Shown one piece after another: positions 1 to 5,092 of a stretch of 5,092 nucleotides of DNA (position 1 is its first letter; the number at the start of each line of letters is the position of its first letter). The DNA is from an uncultured Flavobacteriales bacterium (GTDB lineage: Bacteria > Bacteroidota > Bacteroidia > Flavobacteriales_D > SKUL01). The translations under genes were made by a program, and so were the position numbers. The stretch is from contig CALDPJ010000185.1 in NCBI GenBank assembly GCA_937911795.1, positions 1 through 5,092 on the forward strand. The letters run 5' to 3'. The notes below the pieces were generated by a model. The model had not been told where the DNA came from. It ran no database searches and worked only from the letters and a program-made list of their open reading frames with translations.

Positions 1-1747
1 GATTAACAAAATCGCCATTGCTCGAACCGGAATATTTGAAAATATTCTGCGAAACTACCATACCATTGTCTCTTAGCTGGAGATATATCAAGGCGGAATC
101 TCCTTCTACAACATCATAATTTACCCAGAATGACAGCGTATCCGGTCTTTCGGAAAATGGAATACCGCCACTCAATCCCTCATCTCCGGGAGAAGCCAAT
201 AGAAGAGCACCAACATTATCATCCACACCCTGAAGTCTTGCAGCGAGACTACCGTTGTAAGAAGCTACCGGCGAAATGATTCCATCATTCTGCCAACCTT
301 CCAGTACTTCACTTTCGAATAATTCCCAGTCCTCAAAATTAAAATTCGGTACAGTAGAAAAACCGGTGTAAAATGAAACGATTTCTGAATAAGAAGTTCC
401 CAATTCATTGGTCATCATCATCCTTCCGAAATATATTTCGTCCGATTCCAAACCGGTTAATAAAAGATCCACGTCAACCGTTCCCTCTCCGGAAGTTGAA
501 TTGGGATCCATGTCTACCGCGTTTCCAAAATCTGTACTTGTTCCATATTCGAATTCTATAGTTGTGGGTAAATCAAAATCATTTACCTGCCCTTCGATGA
601 AAACGCTGTTGGAATCAATGAGTGTAATTGGAGTTTGAATGAATCCGGATGCCTGTTCTACACTTTCATCAATGTATCTGAAGATTTTACCATCCTCACC
701 AGTACAAATACCGTAGTAAGGACCAGCAAAAAAGACGCTTCTAAGTCCGAGATTGTTGTTGTCCGGAAGTTCGAGTTCGGCCCATGTCAATCCACCGTCC
801 TCAGTAACCATTACCAATCCTAAATTACCCACCGCATAACCATTGGATGCATCGTAAAAATGGACGTCGTGAAGCATGGATCCCGGACTGTCCATAATAA
901 TGGTCCAGTTCTCTCCACCATCGGCTGTTCTGATCACTGTGCGAATAGAATCATTGTAAGGCCATCCACCCACAACGGTTCCATTCATGGCATCGGTGAA
1001 ATAAACACTATGTAATTGTCGTGATGACACCGAGCCGGGAAGGTCGAGTGCAGACCAGGTCAAACCAGCGTCTGTTGATTTTAAAAGTGTTCCCGTATTT
1101 CCTACTGCATAACCTGTGGTGGGATCACTAAAATGTACATCGAGGAGCCATGGGCCGAGGTTATCGGAAATTACCGCCCAGTTCTCACCTCCATCCGTTG
1201 TGCGAAGAATTGTTTGAATGGCATCGTTTGAGGGCCAGCCACCTACTATCACTCCGGTATTGTTATCGAAAAAATAACATCCGTTGTAATGTCTGCTGCC
1301 TGCTCCACCAGAAACTGTGAGTTGTTCCCAGGAGGTAGCTGAATCATAACTCTTCCAGACATTTCCTGACCAACCTACAGAATAGCCGGTACTCTGCGTG
1401 GGGAAATGCACATCTTGCAACCATGCATTAATGAGATCCACTGAAATATTCCAGGTCTCGCCTAAATCCTCAGAGTATGTTATGGTTGTTAATGCATCAT
1501 TGGACTGATTGCCTCCAACAGCGATAATACGCGCATCCGGAAGGATCTGTACTGCGTTAAAATCTCTGAAATTCGGGCCATAACTCATTGTCCAGTTATC
1601 AATATCCTGGGTTATTCCACTTCCAGCAATTAAGAACATAATGGATAGAATCGTTAATCTGCGCAGTCTGTCTAATACATTCCGGTCTTTAGTTTTTTGT
1701 AATGATTGGCCACCAGAACTTAATTTAAAGGTTGGTTCACTTTTCAT
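1..1747 (-). CDS. Secreted Asp-box/YCF48-like beta-propeller protein, C-terminus beyond window
   Basis: Translating the minus strand from ATG at 1747 gives 582 uninterrupted codons to the left edge, so the 3' end is missing. An in-frame TGA 14 codons upstream and no other upstream ATG fix this start. Residues 28-46 (RLRRLTILSIMFLIAGSGIT) look like a signal peptide, with an unusually long n-region of about 27 residues. Residues about 53-363 contain seven propeller blades. Six carry Asp boxes (S/T-x-D-x-G-x-x-W) at residues 92, 133, 183, 224, 274 and 315; the one at 133 is degenerate (SYDSATSW). Motifs such as LxDVHFxDxxxGYAVGNxG are typical of YCF48/BNR/sortilin-like repeats. Residues about 370-460 resemble a fibronectin-III domain (FEYGTSTDFG, GLESDEIYFGRM). 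From residue 465, NFNFEDWELF...GWQND suggests a jelly-roll, carbohydrate-binding-like module found in T9SS cargo. A C-terminal sorting tail is expected outside the window but not seen. The Asp boxes are structural, so sialidase activity should not be assumed. Likely an exported surface protein; its ligand is unknown. Confidence 0.92.
   Translation of the reverse strand, partial: MKSEPTFKLSSGGQSLQKTKDRNVLDRLRRLTILSIMFLIAGSGITQDIDNWTMSYGPNFRDFNAVQILPDARIIAVGGNQSNDALTTITYSEDLGETWNISVDLINAWLQDVHFPTQSTGYSVGWSGNVWKSYDSATSWEQLTVSGGAGSRHYNGCYFFDNNTGVIVGGWPSNDAIQTILRTTDGGENWAVISDNLGPWLLDVHFSDPTTGYAVGNTGTLLKSTDAGLTWSALDLPGSVSSRQLHSVYFTDAMNGTVVGGWPYNDSIRTVIRTADGGENWTIIMDSPGSMLHDVHFYDASNGYAVGNLGLVMVTEDGGLTWAELELPDNNNLGLRSVFFAGPYYGICTGEDGKIFRYIDESVEQASGFIQTPITLIDSNSVFIEGQVNDFDLPTTIEFEYGTSTDFGNAVDMDPNSTSGEGTVDVDLLLTGLESDEIYFGRMMMTNELGTSYSEIVSFYTGFSTVPNFNFEDWELFESEVLEGWQNDGIISPVASYNGSLAARLQGVDDNVGALLLASPGDEGLSGGIPFSERPDTLSFWVNYDVVEGDSALIYLQLRDNGMVVSQNIFKYSGSSNGDFVN
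719..1534 (-). repeat. Three tandem 91-codon two-blade propeller units
   Basis: Inside the propeller gene, residues 72-162, 163-253 and 254-343 are consecutive copies of one unit. The anchor codons for G-x-x after VG (GNQ, GWP, GWP) lie at 1505-1513, 1232-1240 and 959-967, exactly 273 bases apart. The paired Asp boxes keep the same register (residues 92/183/274 and 133/224/315). Units 2 and 3 are about 56% identical over their first 70 residues by hand count; unit 1 is more diverged. Each unit holds two blades, one with an extra SND-I-T insertion between strands and one compact. A seventh single blade follows at about residues 334-363. Confidence 0.88.
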
Positions 1748-2168
1748 GAAAATTATTTTGTTTAGGTTGGTTTTGAACGCTGACAGTCAGCCGTACAAAG
1801 TCGTGCAATATCAGTAAACTTTTTAATAATGTCTAGTCTATTTAAAGTTCTGTTCTGAAATTATAAAAAAGGTCATATCTGACTCGTTATCAGACATATT
1901 ATCGGGGTTTCATATTTATCTGCCGGAGAAAGTCCCGCCTGAAAAGCAAAGCTTCGCCAGAAAATACGTCTAGTTTTTGTAAAAAAATGATCATAGCATG
2001 CAGGTTTCCAAAGGCTGCACAATTCTTTCCCTATAGGAAATACAGGTGAGGGTTGAGCTCATAAAAGTTAATTCGATTTTATTCCCCATGAGCGTCGGGA
2101 CAAGTTATTATGATTCTTCATTCCTTTCGCTGCGCCAGAACATATTCCAAATAACACTATAAGGAATG
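1748..2168. other. Intergenic region upstream of the propeller gene, no gene seen
   Basis: This stretch must contain the promoter and leader of the minus-strand gene starting at 1747. I find no exact match to the Bacteroidota TAnnTTTG -7 element on the minus strand. Only short reading frames are present, such as 24 codons from 2088 (plus) and 32 codons from about 2090 (minus), neither with recognisable features. Small inverted repeats occur: GCTGAC-A-GTCAGC at 1779-1791, TCTGA-N7-TCAGA at 1878-1894, TTTCC-N5-GGAAA around 2027-2041, and a 10-bp arm pair at 2117-2126/2161-2170. None can be assigned a role from the sequence alone. Confidence 0.6.
1779..1791. promoter_or_regulatory. Short perfect palindrome upstream of the propeller gene (possible operator)
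   Basis: GCTGAC and GTCAGC form a perfect 6-bp inverted repeat around a single base, ending 32 bases upstream of the ATG at 1747. The position in the leader would suit an operator or a small mRNA structure. A single copy of this size can arise by chance, and there is no second copy nearby, so the call is tentative. Confidence 0.2.
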
Positions 2169-2206
2169 AAAAAGCTCCTGCATCTTTGCGATACAGGAGC
2201 TTTTTT
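2169..2206. terminator. Bidirectional intrinsic terminator after the 737-residue gene
   Basis: A perfect 12-bp inverted repeat, AAAAAGCTCCTG (2169-2180) and CAGGAGCTTTTT (2194-2205), surrounds a 13-base loop. The GC-rich core is flanked by A and T runs, so a U tract follows the hairpin on both strands. It begins 20 bases downstream of the stop codon at 2226-2228 on the minus strand, where a rho-independent terminator for that gene would be expected. It also separates that gene from the propeller gene's leader. Confidence 0.9.
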
Positions 2207-2225
2207 CTTAAAGATTTAAACGGGT

Positions 2226-4439
2226 TTATTTAACGATCAATCGCTCAGTTGCGAACTGCTCACCGTCAACAAGAATCTGTACCATGTACATTCCCATGGT
2301 CAGGTTGCCGTCAAAACGAACCAGTCGGTTCAGCTGAGTTCCCTCATGGCCAAACGCTTCTGTGCTGATCATTTTTCCGTAGATGTCGTAGATCACAATG
2401 TTCACATCGTGGTTTCCGTCAGACAAACCATCCAGGCTAACACGTACCTCGCTGCCCGCATTCGGGTTCGGGAACAAGGTAGCGCTGCCGTTGCTTTCGA
2501 TGCTCTTCATGGTAGCCATTCCTTCTTCGGCCATTCCTGCGCCGCTGATGGTAATTACACAGGAAGGTCCGAAGTCACCGGGAACACCGTTCTGCGTTAC
2601 TTTCACACGAACGTTGTAATCACCGGGAGTAAGCGCAGGGCTAACTCCATTCAGGAAGGCAACGTAGTTGTTCGAGTTGCGTGTGTGGATGCTGCTGGTA
2701 GCCACATTTTCGAATTCGAACGTGTAGAAATCAGCTTCGCAAACCGATTCGGACATAATATAGCCGTTTGATGCGTACGTTCCTCCGCAAAATGGATTAC
2801 GCAGTGTAACATTGTTTGGTGGAAGCGCAAGACTCAGTGGCAAAACAGAGCTAAATCCGCTCCATTGCCCGGCAACCTGTACTTCTACAGCAACATTGTA
2901 AATGAGGCCCGGAACAAGGCCAGTTACCCAACTTAACCGAACCGATGGGTTGCCCGATCCGCGGGTGTAATAGAGTTCGTTGGCGTTGTTTTCATCCATG
3001 TCCGGATCAAATCTCCAGCGAAAGTTCTCTGAATTCTGAACATTGTAGGCCATTGCGATATCGCACATCGAATAGTCGTTGCCGGCAGCATTGGTTGGAG
3101 TATAATTCGGACGGAGCTCTGTGGGGGATACGTTGCCGGAGGTTGAAATTGTACAACTGGCTGCTGCAGGAGCGTTTGGATTCGAGTAATCTCCAGGATA
3201 AACCGTCCAAACCGGGCCGTGAACCGGGTGATCGATCAACACCTTTATAAATACATTGTAGGTATTACCATAATCCATTCCCAGCCATGAAATCCGGGAA
3301 GTATAATTAGACTCACCACGTTGCCATTCGTTGACAAATCCACCACCAACTTCACCGATCAACCATTTGTAATCGATAACTCCCGGAGTTGTCTGAGGCG
3401 TTGCACCCACAAAATCTTCCAGTTGAAAATCACTTTGGTTGCAAGCATAAAGCGGATTAACGGGATTGGCCTGAACTCCGGCGAACGGCAGTTTCTGCAC
3501 TCCGATCAGGAAAGACCCTGAGCTTTGCGTTTCCACATCTCCACTCACATTGTGTACCCGAACGGTGTAGGTACCGGGCATTAAATGTTCGAGTAAAACG
3601 GATTCCATGCTTCCGGCGCCACTGTTGTTGACGCACACCATTTCCGTTCCACCACAAGCGTCGAGCACCTGAACTACAACATCGGCACCGGCAAACGGAT
3701 TTACATTTACGAAGTAGGTATTTTCTTCGGTAGCCGTGAAAGTATAGAATAAATCTGCACCGGAATTACCATCACAAACGGGGTCACCGGAATTCTCTAC
3801 AAACCATAGATTGCCGAGAGCGTTAGAATTTCCCGGGTAAGTGGCCACCGAGATATTCTCGGCTCCTGAACAAATGCCATTTGGAACCGGAGCATCGCAG
3901 CGTATTGTATAACTGACAGGATCGAAGCCCTGATCCACGCAGTTGACGGATGGCCCTGAAACTATCTGAACCATTAACTGGCCTGAAGATGAGTGCAAAA
4001 TTGTCCCGGCGTCCAGTGGACCGCTAACCGTATAGATTGGACTCCCGATTCCACTATGGTTGTCCCAAATGAAGAAGAAATCTGCCCCACCCTGAACCAT
4101 GCCTCCGTTGAGCAATACATATAAATCTGTACCGCTGGAAGCCTCATAATAAAACCGAATGAATTCGTTGTTGGAATAACAATAGGTGTAGGTGTCCGGC
4201 CCACAACTTAAAATGGGATATTCACAGCTACCATCATCCGAAGTAGCCATTGGATCATAATTAACAGCCAATGGATCATTACAACCCGGATACACCAGAG
4301 CCATTGTTTCCTGAAAATTTGCGGAACCATTGCTCCATTGTGAAACACCCAACAGGGCGAAAAATGTAAACAATAGGCTGAGTCGATAATTCATCCATGC
4401 CCTGGAGCAAATAGAAATAAAAATGTAATTTTTCATCAT
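2226..4439 (-). CDS. Modular secreted protein: CUB-like, PPC-like, repeated modules, T9SS type A tail
   Basis: This complete 737-residue frame encodes a probable cell-surface or secreted protein. From the N-terminus: a signal peptide with hydrophobic core SLLFTFFALLGV (residues 21-32); a GCNDPLAVNYDP...DDGSC Asp-rich motif (52-72), possibly calcium-binding; a CUB-like domain (about 80-181, with cysteines at 79, 87, 167 and 181); a bacterial pre-peptidase C-terminal (PPC)-like domain (about 186-318: GADLFYTFTA, CGG, PGTYTVRVHN); three related modules (about 323-435, 436-540, 541-632), each ending in a G-x-x-YNV-x-[IV]-x-V strand; and a T9SS type A sorting tail (about 652-737: LFPNPN, IYDIYGKMI, GMYMVQI, RLIVK). 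No catalytic residues are evident, so adhesion or matrix binding is the cautious guess. The start is uncertain: ATG codons lie at 4439, 4436 and 4394. The last (residue 16, MNYRLSLLF) would give a more typical signal peptide and has AGGG about 6 bases upstream. A terminator follows at 2169-2206, so the gene is probably monocistronic. Confidence 0.95.
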   Translation of the reverse strand: MMKNYIFISICSRAWMNYRLSLLFTFFALLGVSQWSNGSANFQETMALVYPGCNDPLAVNYDPMATSDDGSCEYPILSCGPDTYTYCYSNNEFIRFYYEASSGTDLYVLLNGGMVQGGADFFFIWDNHSGIGSPIYTVSGPLDAGTILHSSSGQLMVQIVSGPSVNCVDQGFDPVSYTIRCDAPVPNGICSGAENISVATYPGNSNALGNLWFVENSGDPVCDGNSGADLFYTFTATEENTYFVNVNPFAGADVVVQVLDACGGTEMVCVNNSGAGSMESVLLEHLMPGTYTVRVHNVSGDVETQSSGSFLIGVQKLPFAGVQANPVNPLYACNQSDFQLEDFVGATPQTTPGVIDYKWLIGEVGGGFVNEWQRGESNYTSRISWLGMDYGNTYNVFIKVLIDHPVHGPVWTVYPGDYSNPNAPAAASCTISTSGNVSPTELRPNYTPTNAAGNDYSMCDIAMAYNVQNSENFRWRFDPDMDENNANELYYTRGSGNPSVRLSWVTGLVPGLIYNVAVEVQVAGQWSGFSSVLPLSLALPPNNVTLRNPFCGGTYASNGYIMSESVCEADFYTFEFENVATSSIHTRNSNNYVAFLNGVSPALTPGDYNVRVKVTQNGVPGDFGPSCVITISGAGMAEEGMATMKSIESNGSATLFPNPNAGSEVRVSLDGLSDGNHDVNIVIYDIYGKMISTEAFGHEGTQLNRLVRFDGNLTMGMYMVQILVDGEQFATERLIVK
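2544..3473 (-). repeat. Three diverged beta-sandwich-like modules within the 737-residue protein
   Basis: Residues about 323-632 can be divided into three related modules. Each has an aromatic strand (DYKWL at 356, FRWRF at 473, YTFEF at 572), then a strand carrying SW or AF (SRISWL, VRLSWV, YVAFLN), then G-x-x-YNV followed by an alternating hydrophobic strand (YNVFIKV at 394, YNVAVEV at 514, YNVRVKV at 608). Two start with a T-x-LR motif (TELRP, VTLRN), and two end in SC-x-I (ASCTI, PSCVI). The copies are too diverged to align at DNA level by eye. Similar modules occur in other Flavobacteriia surface proteins; I cannot name a family with certainty. Confidence 0.6.
4394..4404 (-). promoter_or_regulatory. 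Possible ribosome binding site for an internal start of the 737-residue gene
   Basis: On the minus strand, AGGG precedes the ATG at 4394-4392 (residue 16) with a spacing of about 6 bases (AGGGCATGGATG). The upstream ATG at 4439 is preceded by TCCTCTAT, with no purine-rich Shine-Dalgarno. Bacteroidota genes often lack a Shine-Dalgarno, so this does not settle the start. However, beginning at 4394 would put the signal-peptide n-region (MNYR) directly before the hydrophobic core. Confidence 0.35.
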
Positions 4440-4489
4440 ATAGAGGATTATTGGTTATTATCGTGATTTAATAATTCTGTTTTTGATTC

Positions 4490-4518
4490 GAAAGTTAAAA
4501 CTGCCATCTTTTATTGAA
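4490..4518 (-). promoter_or_regulatory. Possible Bacteroidota-type promoter for the 737-residue gene
   Basis: On the minus strand, TAACTTTC (4497-4490) matches the -7 consensus TAnnTTTG except for its last base. A TTC (4518-4516), one mismatch from the -33 TTG, lies 18 bases upstream, within the usual spacing. Transcription would start near 4483 and give a leader of about 45 bases to the first ATG at 4439. Neither element is perfect, so this is only a candidate. Confidence 0.35.
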
Positions 4519-4700
4519 CTGAGCCTGTAGGATATCACCCATTTTTGAGGGGTGTTTTAACGACAGGCAGAATTTCAGATAGAGGATAGTTTTGCTCCTT
4601 TTCGCATAATCTTACTGAATCGGATTATCTGATCATTCCGATCGCATACCAAACTTGTTTCTGAATTCGGCGCAAGGTAGCGTGAGACTCAAAAGAAGGC

Positions 4701-4724
4701 AATAGCCCCATAGGGCTATTTTCA
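4701..4724 (+). terminator. Strong isolated hairpin, possible plus-strand terminator
   Basis: AATAGCCC (4701-4708) and GGGCTATT (4713-4720) form a perfect 8-bp stem with a CATA tetraloop, followed on the plus strand by TT then CACG. The T run (TTTT, including the last stem bases) is short. No annotated plus-strand gene ends here, so it could terminate an unannotated small RNA or be a REP-like palindrome. A structure in a long leader of the minus-strand gene is a third option. Confidence 0.4.
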
Positions 4725-4870
4725 CGATGACTGCTATTTATACTAAGATAAACGACACATAATCGTCGATAAGACTTAAACTATGAGCAAGGAATTATTG
4801 GTTCCAATCCGATCATATGCCGGCGCCAAGAACATGATTTTATTGTTCATACAATGTCGCTTCCTGCTCC

Positions 4871-4892
4871 AAAATACTCTTTACAGTATTTT
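4871..4892. terminator. AT-rich hairpin behind the right-edge gene's terminator
   Basis: AAAATACT (4871-4878) and AGTATTTT (4885-4892) are a perfect 8-bp inverted repeat with a 6-base loop. Read in the direction of the minus-strand gene at 4955-5092, it lies just after the main GC-rich terminator and could act as a back-up stop or a 3'-end structure. Its low GC content makes it a weak terminator by itself. Confidence 0.35.
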
Positions 4893-4900
4893 ATAAAACA

Positions 4901-4935
4901 AAAACCCCGGCTGAAAGTGCTCCAGCCGGGATTTT
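4901..4935 (-). terminator. Intrinsic terminator of the right-edge T9SS gene
   Basis: CCCGGCTG (4906-4913) and CAGCCGGG (4923-4930) form a perfect 8-bp GC-rich stem with a 9-base loop. After one mismatch, four A-T pairs extend it. On the minus strand the hairpin is followed by GTTTTTGTTTTAT, a good U tract. It begins about 25 bases beyond the stop codon at 4955-4957. On the plus strand it is followed only by ATTTTC, so it works best for the minus-strand gene. Confidence 0.88.
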
Positions 4936-4954
4936 CAAATTTATCAATCAATGC

Positions 4955-5092
4955 TTACTTCACGATCAATCGCTCTGTCGCGAAGCGCTCACCATCAACA
5001 AGAAGCTGTACCATGTACATGCCCATGGTCAGGTTGCCGTCGAAACGAACCAGTCGGTTCAAACGAGTGCCTTCGTGACCAAAGCCTTCGCT
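4955..5092 (-). CDS. C-terminal T9SS sorting tail of a gene truncated by the right edge
   Basis: Reading the minus strand from the right edge gives 45 codons and a TAA (4957-4955), with no start in the window. The peptide ends in GMYMVQLLVDGERFATERLIVK, the last strands of a type A T9SS C-terminal domain. That signal directs cargo across the outer membrane, where it is normally removed and often replaced by anchoring to A-LPS. It matches the last 45 residues of the 737-residue neighbour at 40 of 45 positions (hand count). The passenger part of the protein lies outside the window, so its function cannot be stated. An intrinsic terminator follows at 4901-4935. Because the segment is short, its length and start are unknown, but the reading frame is secure through its similarity to the neighbour. 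Confidence 0.9.
   Translation of the reverse strand, partial: SEGFGHEGTRLNRLVRFDGNLTMGMYMVQLLVDGERFATERLIVK

Larger units (their letters stand above)
4440..4900. other. Intergenic region between two T9SS cargo genes, no supported gene
   Basis: This gap lies between the terminator of the right-edge gene and the start of the 737-residue gene. It contains the candidate promoter at 4490-4518, a weak plus-strand hairpin CACCC-N9-GGGTG with TTTT at 4536-4558, an exact plus-strand TAGTTTTG at 4587-4594, and a strong hairpin at 4701-4720. A 37-codon plus-strand frame at 4783-4896 has no recognisable domain or clear ribosome binding site, and I do not call it. Confidence 0.6.

Noticed and set aside
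373..823. Several 62-76 codon plus-strand frames opposite the propeller gene
   Set aside because: They are antisense to an uninterrupted minus-strand frame with regularly spaced Asp boxes, overlap each other, and have no recognisable content.
1..1747. Sialidase or other glycosidase function for the propeller protein
   Set aside because: Asp boxes are structural and occur in many non-enzymatic propellers. No arginine triad or other catalytic signature is apparent, and sialidases are six-bladed whereas this protein shows seven blades.
2346..2771. 141-codon plus-strand open frame inside the 737-residue gene
   Set aside because: It lies wholly antisense to a well-supported gene with clear T9SS and beta-sandwich motifs, and its translation shows no domain. 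The open frame is a by-product of the codons on the other strand.
4783..4896. 37-codon plus-strand frame (begins MSKELLVPIRS) between the two T9SS genes
   Set aside because: It has a plausible N-terminus but no clear ribosome binding site or promoter, and its 3' end is part of an AT-rich hairpin. A frame of this size is expected by chance.
4936..4943. Exact minus-strand TAAATTTG (-7-like) with a TTG 23 bases upstream
   Set aside because: It sits just after the right-edge gene's stop and directly before that gene's own terminator, so any transcript would end at once. A chance match in AT-rich sequence is more likely.
4854..5078. 74-codon plus-strand frame running into the right-edge tail
   Set aside because: It crosses an intrinsic terminator and is antisense to the secure T9SS tail that matches the neighbouring gene.
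1748..5092. Operon or gene cluster forming a new defence or metabolic system
   Set aside because: The genes are separated by gaps of 478 and 515 bases, and terminators follow the two genes with visible 3' ends. None has an enzyme, nuclease, transposase or immunity-related motif.

Overview
The window holds three genes, all on the minus strand, read right to left. They encode large secreted or surface proteins of the type IX secretion system (T9SS) kind, which points to Bacteroidota. The evidence is two nearly identical C-terminal sorting tails (PNPN...IYDIYGKMI...RLIVK), N-terminal signal peptides, weak Shine-Dalgarno sequences, and a GCNDPLAVNYDP motif often seen in marine Flavobacteriia. A marine Flavobacteriales or Cryomorphaceae-like host is my inference; nothing here fixes the genus.

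Layout from right to left, in transcription order. (1) 4955-5092: the last 45 codons of a gene that enters from the right edge. Only its T9SS tail is visible, followed by a GC-rich intrinsic terminator (4901-4935) and an AT-rich hairpin. (2) 4440-4954: a roughly 515-base intergenic gap with a possible promoter for the next gene, a strong isolated hairpin at 4701-4720, and no convincing gene. (3) 2226-4439: a complete 737-residue modular protein. Its order is signal peptide, DPxAxNY Asp-rich motif, CUB-like domain, PPC-like domain, three related beta-sandwich-like modules, T9SS type A tail. A strong bidirectional terminator lies at 2169-2206. (4) 1748-2168: an intergenic stretch of about 420 bases with no gene. 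(5) 1-1747: the N-terminal 582 codons of a gene running off the left edge. It encodes a signal peptide, a seven-bladed Asp-box/YCF48-like beta-propeller built from three tandem 91-residue two-blade units, a fibronectin-III-like domain, and the start of a jelly-roll-like module.

Each gene has its own spacing, and terminators follow the two whose 3' ends are in view, so they look like separate transcription units rather than an operon. A shared function is plausible only in the broad sense that all are probably exported to the cell surface or medium by the same T9SS machinery. I see no enzyme active site, transposase, CRISPR, tRNA or rRNA, and no sign of a new defence or metabolic system. The most notable features are the exact 91-residue internal duplication in the propeller, the conserved C-terminal tail shared by two neighbouring genes, and a speculative small plus-strand RNA between them.
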